From Galbula dea (Eukaryota > Chordata > Aves > Piciformes > Galbulidae): a stretch of DNA of 64,000 bases. The notes beneath the pieces are model-generated. The model did no database searches, was not told where the DNA came from, and was given only the letters and a program-made list of their open reading frames with translations. Both the position numbers and the translations under genes were made by a program. Positions within the stretch are counted from its first letter, which is position 1. The number at the start of each line of letters is the position of its first letter. Where the stretch lies: NCBI GenBank assembly GCA_013399015.1, contig VWZX01002924.1:1-64000 (forward strand), given 5' to 3'. Positions 49,493 to 59,783 of this stretch are shown here, piece by piece.

Positions 49493-50849
49493 GAGGCAGA
49501 AAGAAATGCACGTTCTCAACATCTCCAGAAGCCCTTCTGGGTCCTGCATGGCCCTAAATCACCACACAGCATCACCTGGCAATGGATTTAGGACCCCAAA
49601 TCCAAGTCAGAGAGGTTCCCTTCTGCACAGGCCATTCCAGAGGCTGAGGCTTTAAAGCATCCCTGCACAAGTCCTTCTTGCCTGACTGATTTCCTCCTCC
49701 ATCTCATTAGCAGCCACCAGCAGATGCTGTTTCTCCAGCAGAAGCCACACTCCACTTGTTACAGCCATCTCATCATCACCCTGTCATCTCTCCCCTCCTT
49801 ACAGCCACTGCAAAGCCTGGAGAATATTTCTCAAGCAGCAGACACAGCAGCTTTTTAGACTTAAGCTCAGGTCATTAATCTCTGTGGAGAGTTCTCCTGA
49901 TCTTCCTCAGCTGGACCATGTTTGTTTAACTCTCAGATGGTGGCTCTGTGGAGCTCTGGGTAATTGCAGCTTAACTGCTTTGCAGTATTAATGGCTCTTC
50001 ATTAGTGCACCAGACTCTCTCTCTCTCCTCCAGAGCCCCAGCAAAAGCTATTAGTGTCATGATTTCAGCTCTCCATGGTGCAAATTACTTTTGTCTTTTG
50101 GGCTGAAATTCCATGATATGAGCCCAAATTTTCTATGTGCTATGGCTGCTTTGAGAAGAAGTATTTTGGAGCAAGGGTGATTCCCCCCTCTAGCCCAGAG
50201 CAGTGACCTTCCTTCTGCAGGTGATTCAGAGGAGCTTCTCTTGAGCCATGCCAAACTGCAGCCTACTCAAGGACAGCTAGGGATGGAGGCACCTCCCCAA
50301 CTACCCTTCTTCAGGGTGGTGTGGTCATAGCATGAAAGCTAGAGCCTCAGCCTCTCCACCCTGGCATCACCTCCATGTACCAGAGGTGCAACCTTGCTGT
50401 AGGGCCACAGAGGGTGGATGGAGCTGCCACTGTGCATCCTCATCTGTACTGTCCATAGGGATGGTTACTGCTGAGTCCCAAACCCTGAGTTCACAGGTCA
50501 GCACAGGCTGGGAATGGGCTAATAGTGAAGCCGTGTGGACAAGCAGGAGCTAATTTTGCTGTCCCATTTTTCTCTAAGCATAGGTGCTACAGAGCTAGTC
50601 CTGTATCTCCAACACCTTCCTCACAGGCCTGTCCTCTCTCTCTCCTCTCAAACCCCTTGGTGTTCTTCACAGTCTTGGTCTTGTTTAAAAGCCTTCCCAT
50701 GACACCCCTAATCTTTCCCAAGAACTCACCTCTTGCCAAGTTATTCACAAGCAAAGAAACTTCCCAACTTCAGGTTGCCAGGACATCAATCCTCTACTAC
50801 AGAAATCTCAAAGGACTCAGTGCTTTTGCATGAGCTTGAAGCCTTCTTT

Positions 50850-51040
50850 ACTGTGAGGGTGATGGAGCATTGGAAGAGGCTGCCCAGATAGGTTGTGGAG
50901 TCTCCTTCTCTGAAGAGATTCCAAGCCTAGCTGGAGGTAATCCCTGGGCAACCTGCTCTGGGTGACCCTGCTTTAACAGAGGGGTTGGACTAGATGATCC
51001 CCAGAAGTCCCTTCCAACCCACCACCAGTCTGTGATGCTG
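50850..51040 (+). mobile_element. CR1 3' fragment downstream of SYT8
   Basis: 'gaggctgcccagataggttg' to 'gatgatccccagaagtccct'. Ends about 320 bp before the SYT8 stop codon, antisense to SYT8, so it may overlap its 3' UTR or polyadenylation region. Confidence 0.88.
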
Positions 51041-51363
51041 TGATTTTGTCCCCCTGCCTGCGAGCTGCTGGGATGAGCTGGCTCCTGCGCCCACGCCGTC
51101 CACTCTAGCATCTTCTGCTCCATGTCCAGCCTTGCTCTGGGGTCCTGAGCTGCCCTGCTCCAGGGATCACACAGGGCATGAGCTGCACCAGCAGCCAGAT
51201 CATCTCTTGACCAAAAAGAGACCCGAGTCCTCTTTGCTGACACCGAGCTAGGACCAATCCTACATGTCTAGACATCACACATCTAGATGTCACCGAGCAG
51301 AAGCCCCTCATCACCCCTCTCTGCAAGCCTCCCATCCTGCTCCCCAGGTGGAGGAGACCCCAC

Positions 51364-54300
51364 CTATCTGGAAGGTAGGGGAAGCTTGAGGTGGGATTTC
51401 AGCCCCAGGGCTTTGTCAACCACATCTGGGGGCTGCAGGCTGTGCCACTGGGCCAGGGGCCGGCGTGGGTTGGACAGCATGTCAGACCAGTGCCGCAGCT
51501 GGTTGCCTGTGGCTCGGCAGCCCAGGAAGAGTTTGCCAATGGGCTCGTTCTTGGTCACTTTGTCGTGATCCCAGATGGAGATGACCACGTCCACGTTCTG
51601 GGAGGGGGGGGACACAAGAGAAGAGCTTCAGTGGGAGTGGGCTTGTCACAGCAGGGAGCTGCTCAGCCCTGGGTGATGCCAGGAAACCCACCTGGATCTG
51701 GTTGAAAGGCACCTCAAAAACAAACACCTCGTTGAAGTAAGGGCTTAGGGTGTTTTTCTTCACGCTTGTTGTCTTCTTCTTCCATTTCTTCCTGTTTAGG
51801 ATGAGATGCACCTTGACAAAAGGATCTGAGGAGAGAGAGGACACTGCTGGTACAAGCTCAGACATGAAACAGCTTCCCTGGACCATTCCCAAATAAAAAA
51901 CACCCACCCCTCTTCCCCTTGCCAGCCACCCCAGCACCCACATCCTCCTGCTTCCTGCCACAACCTCCCTATACCATCCAGCCATGACGTCTCCTGAGAG
52001 CTATCTCTAGCTCTACCCAAAGCTGGAGTATCTGTGCTGGGGAAGGTTGGGAGCCAGCCAAGGAAGCAGATCCCAGCACTGAAAGTTTTCAGGGTTTTGC
52101 AGCTCTTTGGTGCCATCATTAAGGCCTGGGCAGCAGTAGGGAGATCTGTGCATGAGCAGCCCCTGCTGACCTGAGAGCCCATGGGAGTCCATCCGCTTCA
52201 GCTTCTTAGCTTCCAGGATGAGCACCGTCAGCTTGCCGGTGCTGGGGACGTAGCGCAGCGAGAAGCAGATCTCACCCAGCTGCTCCTCCTGATGGAGAGA
52301 AGCCAATGATGATCACCAGCCAGAGGGGCTGGTTCACTTGAGGCTGGAGCACCAGGCTGGCTTCTAGGTTTCCTGGGTCTCTCCTAGCCTCATGCTTCCC
52401 ACTAAGAGCCTGCTTCTTGGAGTGGTGACAAGTGAAGCAACAGCACATCCACCCCAGCAGAATTTCCCAGAACCAACCTCCACTTTACTGGCTGCCACAA
52501 GGTCACTCCACTGCTCGATGACATGCTGCAGGTCAACACTGGCCAGGGGCAGCCTGACCTCACCGATGATGTCATGCTTGGTAAAGCGGTTGAAGTCGTA
52601 GATCTGCATCACCAGTGTGGATTCAGACACCTCTGCCTGGGGTACCTGCAGGGAAAGACCCCAAAACCCAAACTCACTCGTGGGCAAGTGTTCTACCCCA
52701 TGGGATCAGGCTGCAGATGCAATAACAGGTCTTTCTCCTGATGCTTCCCCATCCGGTTGCAATGACATCTCCCTGCCTGAAGAGGGTTTTGCCCACGGAG
52801 CAGTGCCCATGCAACCCTCTTGATGGGACCAAAACCCCATCATCATCATCATCTACAGTTCCCTACCTTGAAAGTGAAGCTCTCGTTGAAGACAGGGTTC
52901 AGGGTCTTGCGGTAAACCTTGGTCTCGTACCTCTTCCTCGTGTCAGATGTTAGGTAGATGATCACATAGGGATCAGAGGTGCCTCCACTGTCCATGGCCT
53001 TTAGCTCAGCTGCTTGCTTCACTCCCACTTTCAGCTTAAAAGCAATGATGCACAAGGTCACCAGGTGGAGGAGGATGGAGACACTTGACCAAGGCTTGGT
53101 AGGAAACAAAAGAGTGAAGCAGGGAGGCTGGCTCTACACCCATGAGAACTGGCAGGAAGAGGGGTGCAAGAGCATTTGGCCCACCTCAGTGGGCAGCAAA
53201 GAGGGACCAGGAAAGACCAAAGCCTTTTCCCTGCTGTGGGCATGACCACCCCTACCTCCTGCACACGGAAGTTGTATTCCAGGGAGTATTGCAGCTTTCC
53301 TCGTCCTGTCTGCTCCATGCCTTTCTCCAGGTCTTCCATCTCAGGCTGGACCTGCAGCAGGGAGCAGCATTACCCTCAGGACATGCTCAGCCACATCCCT
53401 GGCCATGTTGTGCTCCAACCACCCCAGGACCAGGCAGCATGGCAGCAGTCCTCTTGGGGAGGAAGGAGGTGAGGGAGAGGGGAAAGTGGAACGCACAAGG
53501 CTGGCTGTGGTGGAGCTGCTGACAGCATGCAAGCTGACTCTCTCCTTCTTCTTGGGCTTCTTCTTGCGACAGCAGCACCTGATGATGCAGATGAGGAAGA
53601 GGAGGAGGAGAATAGCCACTGCCACAGCCACGGCAATGAGTGCCCATCTGGGTACTGGTGTGATGTTGAGGGAGTGGAGATGGACAGAAGAGTTAAAAGC
53701 AAGCAAAACACATATAGAATGCACAGTATGGGTTGGAAGGGACCTTTCAAGGTCATCTAGTCCAACCTCCCCTGCAGTCAGCAGGGACATCTGCAACTAG
53801 AGCAGCTTGCTCAGAGCTCCAAACAACCTGACCCAGAATGGTTTCAGGGATGGGACATCTCCCACCTCTCTGGGAAACCTGGGACAGTGTTTCATCACCT
53901 TCAGGGAAAACATTTCTTCCTCATCTCTAGTCTAATTCTCCCTCTTTTGGTTTCAAACCATCACCCCTTGTCCTGTCTCAACATGCCCTGCTACAATGTC
54001 TGTCCCCATCTTTCTGATAGGCTGCTTCAAGTACTGCAAGGCTGCAGTAAGGTCTCCCTGGAGCCTTCTCTTCTCCAGGCTGAACAACCTCTAAGCCTTT
54101 CTTCACAGCAGAGAAGTTCCAGCCCTCAGAACATTTTTGTGGCCTCTCTGGACCACCACCAGGTCCATGTCTTTCCTGTGCTGAGGACTCCAGAGCTGGC
54201 CCCAGCACTGCAGCCAAGGTCTCCCCAGAGCAGAGCAGAGGCAGAATCCCCTCTCTGCCCTGCTGGCCATGCTGCTGGGGATGAGCCCAGGACATGATTG

Positions 54301-54689
54301 ACTTCTGAGCTGTGAGCACACAATGCCACCTCATATCCAGCTTTTAATCCACCAGTACCCCCAAGTCCTTGTCCACAGAGCTGCTCTCAATCCCTTCTTC
54401 CTCAGCCTCTATTAATACCTGCTGTTGCTCCAATCCAAGTGCAGGACCTTAGCACCTGGCCTTGCAGAACCTCATCCAGAAGTCAACACAGAGGCTCAAA
54501 AGTCCAGAGCCTCACTGGCTAACACAGAGTGAAGTCAAGCTCTGCTGTACTCACGTGGGATCCTGCTCAGCCAGCCGCTCAGGAAGCCAGGCTGAGCTGT
54601 GCTGGTGGTGGCCACGGGGCTGCTGGCAAGCATGGAGGCTGTCACCCCACCTTTCCTGCCTGCCATCACCATGGCTGTGCTGGGGTGAC
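51364..54689 (-). CDS. SYT8: Synaptotagmin 8 (complete coding sequence)
   Basis: A membrane-anchored double-C2 protein of the synaptotagmin family, involved in vesicle trafficking and exocytosis. Minus-strand exons: 54555-54689 (ATG 54670-54672), 53497-53654, 53256-53351, 52867-53034, 52478-52645, 52171-52288, 51692-51825, 51364-51597 (stop included). Phases agree and give 397 codons; human SYT8 is about 400. Residues 43-64 (WALIAVAVAVAILLLLFLIC plus II) are the membrane span, followed by a palmitoylation-type CCC and a KKKPKKK stop-transfer segment. C2A spans about residues 125-235, with ligand positions D139, D145, D197, N199, D205. C2B spans about 240-370, with D270, D276, D330, D332, E338, a polybasic strand (RKKWKKK) and the RHWSDML and QWHSL motifs. 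Its place beside TNNI2 and LSP1 favours SYT8 over SYT2 or SYT5. There may be an upstream noncoding exon, since the first coding exon has an acceptor (CTGCAG at its border). Confidence 0.95.
52838..52853. repeat. (CAT)5 microsatellite in a SYT8 intron
   Basis: Five CAT units 14 bp from the exon donor at 52867/52866, on the downstream side of the donor in gene orientation. Confidence 0.9.
53497..53654 (-). other. SYT8: SYT8 transmembrane/linker exon
   Basis: Encodes the single hydrophobic helix, the tri-cysteine and lysine cluster, and the start of the flexible linker (HAVSSSTTASL). The exon is flanked by CACCAG and GTGCGT. The short N-terminus (about 42 residues) before the span has no signal peptide, as usual for synaptotagmins. 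Confidence 0.88.
53716..54480 (-). mobile_element. CR1 fragment, about 765 bp, in SYT8 intron 1
   Basis: Sense to SYT8. It fills most of the intron between the coding exons at 54555 and 53654, from 'tatgggttggaagggacctt' at the 3' end to 'acctggccttgcagaacctc'. Its 3' end is about 60 bp from the acceptor of the transmembrane exon. Confidence 0.93.
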
Positions 54690-56699
54690 CTGCAGACACC
54701 AGCAAAAAGAACAGGGTGGAGATTTCCTCTCTGGTGGCTCAGGGCTCTAATAAGAGCAAACACAATTAAAACAGAGAGACCAACGTCAATGTTCAGGGCT
54801 TGGCCACTTTGGCAGCAAGGTGAGAAATGAAGCAAGAGGGAGCCCTGAGCAGGGAGGGGTCTGTTCCAGACAACCCCTCACCTCCAGCCTTCTCAGTGCT
54901 ATCCTTGCAAGCCTGCCTTTGGAAAGGGGAAGGAGCCAGAGGATGGATTAGGGAGTTTTCCTTTGATTTTGACAATAGGAATCACCTGGCTAGAGGGAAA
55001 AGATCACCAAACCCAGGAGCTGTTTTGTGCTGGCTCCTCCCTGGGCAGGCAGCATGAGCTGAAGGGTTTGCTCAACCCCACCATTAGCTAACAACCCTTT
55101 TTAGGCTCTTTTCCCCCCTTCTCACAAGGCAAAGGAGCAGGAGGTTTTACTCCCAGGCTGGTAGCAGGGCAGGTGGCAGTGATGCCACCAGGCCCAGAAA
55201 ATGCATAAGGGTGACCTGTGTCTGTGGCAACACTGGCCCAGCTTGGGGGAAGGCTTCAGATTGAAAGGAGAATGGATTTTCACTCCTGCTTTCCCCATAG
55301 CCAGGCTTTCATTCTAACATCAAAGCCAAAACTTCCTTCTTGCCTCCTTTCAGGTGACAAGTGGCAGTGGGAGAGGTTCACCAGGAACAAGTCTGCAGCC
55401 ACCGTGGTGCTGGTGGCACCCTGGCCCCAGTGCCATGAGCAAGGCTGGTAGGTATATATCTGTTTTCCTTGGCTGCCCCACATCTGAGCAGGTCCCTGCC
55501 CAAGCAGCCATCACCACCTGGCTCTGCCTGTGTTCTGCCCACCCTGCAGGCTCTCCCTCCTCCTGGGGAGAAACCTCTCTCTCTGCTGAAGCCAGAAGCC
55601 AGCAGGGCCCTTTAATTTTTCCAACAGTGATGTTTGCTACATGTGGGTATAGGGCTGGGAATTGCTGTCATCCCTGTGCCATCAATGCTGGGGCAATGAG
55701 GTGCAGGTTAAGTGACATGCCCAGGGCCACCTGGGATGTCTGTGCCTTTGGACAGTAGAGCTCCCCTCACAGCCTCACCACCAAGCTTTAATGCTTGGTT
55801 TCTCCTGCCACCACACACAAAACAGTGGCCAGTGACATGCCTGTGACATTCAGGAGGTGCTGGGCTGTGGCTTTGGGCTGTGGGGGTGGGTGGACATAAC
55901 ATGGGTGAGCAAGCACCCACCCAGCACAGAATTAGGTCTCTCAGCACCTTTTCCCTGCCAGAGCCCTGTGGGCTGTGTTACTTTAGTCTGATGTTGGTCC
56001 TGGTTTAACAGCAAAGCTCATCCCAGCCCTGTGAGGGGACCTGTGCTGCTGTTTTGGGGTCGATGGGGACAGCCCTGCTGTGGTCTGGGAGAGGCAAAAT
56101 GGCCTTGGTGGGTTCTGCAGGGAACATTGAGCATCCCTGCTCCTGGAAAAGGAGCTGTAGGAGACCTGCTTCCTGCTCCCACCCTCTGCTGACCAGGCTC
56201 CAAAAAAATCAGACTTACCAACGTGTCTCCTTTCCAGGCTCAGTCTCCCTTCCCCGTTGTGAGATCTCCAGCCCCAGCTGCCAAGCACTGCATGGACATG
56301 CTGTGGGGTGAGACAAGACTTCACCAGGCACAGAGCAGAAGGTGCAGCAGGGATGGTGGCTGCACAGCACAGCCAAAACTGGAAAGTCTGCTTTGCCAGC
56401 CCAGGAAGCAGGTGGCCCCAGCAGCTCCACCGGCCCCACCTCAGAGCTGACCCAAGCAGTGCTCACGCAGGTGAAAAGCCAGTGGGGAACTCCCTGCCAG
56501 ATCAGGAAGCAAAACCTGCCCTCCTGCCTTTGAGAAACACACAGCTATCACTGTTGGGCTCTATGCCCCAGCAAATGTGTGGGTGAAAGGCTGGACATGG
56601 GCTGGCAATTTGCTTTCAGAGCTCAGAAACCAACTGTGTCCTGGGCTGCATCCCCAGCAGCATGGCCAGCAGGTCAGGGAGGAGGTTCTGCTTCTGCTC

Positions 56700-56935
56700 T
56701 GCCTTCCAGGGCTTGACAACCCTTCAGGGGAAAGAAATTTTTCCTAAAGTCCAACCTAAGCCTCCCCTGGCACAACTTTTCCTGCTGGCAGTTACCTGAG
56801 AGAAGAGATTGAACCCCCACCTTGCTCTGAACCTCCTTTCAGGTCAGTTGTAGAGAATGAGGTGGTTTCCCCTGAGCCTCCTCTTCTCCAGCCTGACCAA
56901 GCCCAGTTCCCTCAGCCACTCCTCAGAAGCCACTC
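56700..56935 (-). mobile_element. CR1 fragment lacking its tail
   Basis: 'agggcttgacaacccttcag' through 'cctgagcctcctcttctcca'. Older-looking, with several small differences from 60932-61475. Confidence 0.82.
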
Positions 56936-58041
56936 ATGATGCTGCAGCAAACCTCATGGAGGAAAACATCAATGCCAAAACACTTTTTGCTCTGAACTGA
57001 CAGTCACAGAGAATGCACAGGATAAATGCTTAAGGAGGACAGGGGGAAAAGGGACCAAAATCAGTCAAAGAAAGGAGGCTGGCATATCCCTGCTAAAAGC
57101 TGAGCATATCAGTAGCCTTTATTCACAGGCTGTTGGCTGGAGATCAGCACCTGGGTGAAGCCAAGCTGCACAGGACCCCAAATGCAGCCCACACTTTGGG
57201 AGGAGATTTAGTGATGCTGGTGATAACCTGGTGCCACACACAGGGGACGTCAGTCTCCTTTGGCAGGAGCCAAGCTAAGGAGGCTGCTGCTTTGGACCAT
57301 CTTCCAACAGCAGGGCAGGGACATGCCTCAGCCAGGCACTGGAGAAGCTGAAGGATGGTAACCAGTCCTTTGGGTTCTATTCACCTAAAAAAACTCACAG
57401 AAAAGGGGGTACTGCAACACCCTGGCAGCATAACCATCACAGGGCTGGGTGCCATGCAGCTCACTTGGAAAAGCAAGATCTCAGACCCCAAAGTCACCCC
57501 TGCTCAGGGCAGTGTGTAAGAGGCAGCTGTCAGAAAACATAAGCAAAGGGACCCCAAAAATGTGACAGTAAAATGGCACATGGTGAGCATCCACTGCACC
57601 CTGCCACGTCTGCACCAGCTCCCTGCACAAGCTGCAAGCCCCTCTTGAACAGGTAACCCTGTTATTTTCAGTCAAACCCATAATGATTACATACTCAAAG
57701 GCTGGCAAATGAGAAGTCTGGAGGCAAGCCATAAATAGCCCAGCTACAGAAATAACCATCACCACAGGGCTTGTGGCCTGGCAAGGCTGCCTCCTCCCCC
57801 CCCAAAAAAACCCCAACCCCAGTCAGGAGCAGTGCTGAGCCCCTTCCCCAGAACATGGGCATGCCCAAGCGTGGGCAGCCATGAGCTCTCCTGCCTGGTG
57901 CCAGCTGGGAAGTGCAGCCAAGCCTGGGAAGGATGCCAGCTCAACCAGCTGCCTACAAATCCCAGCATGTCAGGGAGCAGAGCTGCTCCCCAGCCTAGCT
58001 CCTGCCTCCTTCCTGCCCACAAGGCAAGGGGGAAATATAAA

Positions 58042-58084
58042 CAGCAGCAGCAGCAAAGTTTGGATGCTGCTGCTGCTGCTGCTG
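58042..58084. repeat. (CAG)4 ... (CTG)6 inverted trinucleotide repeat
   Basis: A CAGCAGCAGCAGC arm (58042-58054) and a run of six CTG (58067-58084) separated by a 12-base loop. A 13-bp perfect stem is possible. Confidence 0.93.
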
Positions 58085-59783
58085 GAGAGGCTTCACCAAG
58101 GAGCAAAAGAAGGGCTGGGGGTGAGTTTGGGCTTTTCTCTCTCTGGTACAACCCTGGCTGTGGGAAGGGAGGTGCTGTCTGCTCGGTGCTGCGTGGCTGG
58201 GGGTTGAGCTGCAGGGAACATCTGGAGAAGAGCTTTGCTGTGGGCAGGGGGGGCTGGAGCGGAGATGTGTGTGGGTATGGATGTGTATCTGGAGGTAAAC
58301 AACACTGCAGCGGTGGGATGGGAAGAAGCCAGGCTTGCTTGGCAGCACCTAGAAGAGCAGAGGTGGGGTTCTCCCCCCGTTCCGGGCTGCTTACCTCCCT
58401 CGCCTCCTCTCGTTTCGTTTTCGCTTTTGGAAGGTATTCGGCTGAAATTCTGGGAGAGGAAAGCTGCTCCCTGCTCAGCTGGGTTGGTGGTCACCACCTT
58501 CTGCTCTGCTCCCAGAGAGCAGACCCCTTCCCAGGCATGGTTATGGATGGAGGAAGCAGAGGGATGCTCGGCATCTTCTGGCTTTCCAGCCCACAGGCAG
58601 GGGAGGGGTGTGCACATGCAAGTGCTGAGCTCCCCTCACCTCCCACCTCCCCCCATGGCTCTGGCTCTTAGGGCTGGCGTCAGCCAGATGCTTTTCCTAC
58701 AAGCCCAGGCAACACTTTGCAGTCCCTGAATAATAAAAATGAATTCAAGAAAACTGGGGCAAAAGAAAGGTTTGCCTGGAGACCCTGACTCCCCCTGTAC
58801 ACTGTCTGCTGGCTTTGAGCTATGCTTGCACTGCTTCCTCCAACCCAATACTCATGTAGGGCATGAACTGGTAAATGAGGTTTTAACCCCTTTGCCATCC
58901 CCAGGCCATGTGTAGAGCAGTCACTGCTGCCTCTGCTCTCCAGAGAAACCCTGCAGCATTCTTGTAGGAGCTGGAAATAGCCCCTATGGGATCCCCCTTG
59001 GTGGCAAGGGGGAACAGTTCCCATCCCCTAGGCTGAATCCTAAAAGTCCACTTCTGGTTAGTGCACAGAAGTGAAGTGTACAGCATGGTGGCCATAAAAC
59101 CCACAGAACCTGGGTGCACAAAAAAATAAATGGGAGTTCTGATTCAGCTGCTAGGCACAAGGAGACCTTCTAACCCCTCCCAAGACTTCCCATCTGCCAG
59201 ACCTGGGTTAGCACAGCCTGAACTGAGACCTTCAGCATAGGGCTGGCTGGCTCACAGGGCTGTGGACCCCTCACAGGGGGGGTCCCATCCTCCACCCAAG
59301 CTCTCCCCACACATCTCTACTTGCTCAAGTTGCAAATCTACTGTGGCAAGTGTGTTGCTCACACAGAGCTTGCTTATTTGTGGCTACAGATTCACCAGCC
59401 AAAGAGAAGTAGCAAGAAAGGCAATAAGAAGGTGAAGTAAAGCCTACCCATGAGATCTGACCTATTTTGGACTTACAAATACAGATATTTTACTGGGAGA
59501 AGAGCCCCACAATAGCTTCCAGCTGTTCCAACCAGAGAAAATTACTCTTTGGGGGCCAGGAAAGAGAAAAACAGAAGCTGTGGTTGGAAAGCCATTCTCT
59601 CATCGTAATTAGTTGGAAGTATCAGAGCAAGTTCTCTCAGTGCAGAGCTGTTGTCAGCAGAAGCAGGTTCATTTGAGCAGAGGGTGTCCCCTGTCCCTTC
59701 TCTACTCTTCCCCTCTCTGCATTGGCTATATTCTCATTGATCCCTTTCATTGTCCATCTTCTCTTGGAGGCTGAAGGGGGAAG

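Larger units (their letters stand above)
45502..51363. other. Intergenic DNA between TNNI2 upstream region and SYT8
   Basis: Four CR1 fragments and a short CA repeat. The TNNI2 first exon and promoter may lie at or near the left end of this stretch but could not be identified. No clear poly(A) signal for SYT8 was found downstream of its stop. Confidence 0.5.
54690..59783. other. Intergenic DNA between divergent SYT8 and NT5C1-like genes
   Basis: The two genes point away from each other, so their promoters should lie here. A modest CpG-containing patch sits near 58380-58445 and the CAG/CTG inverted repeat at 58042. One CR1 fragment (56700). No further exon is recognised. Confidence 0.5.

Noticed and set aside
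57832..58671. 279-codon open frame, the longest in the window
   Set aside because: It begins with GTG rather than ATG, owes its length to a locally GC-rich stretch, matches no family I know, and shows no splice or promoter structure tied to it.
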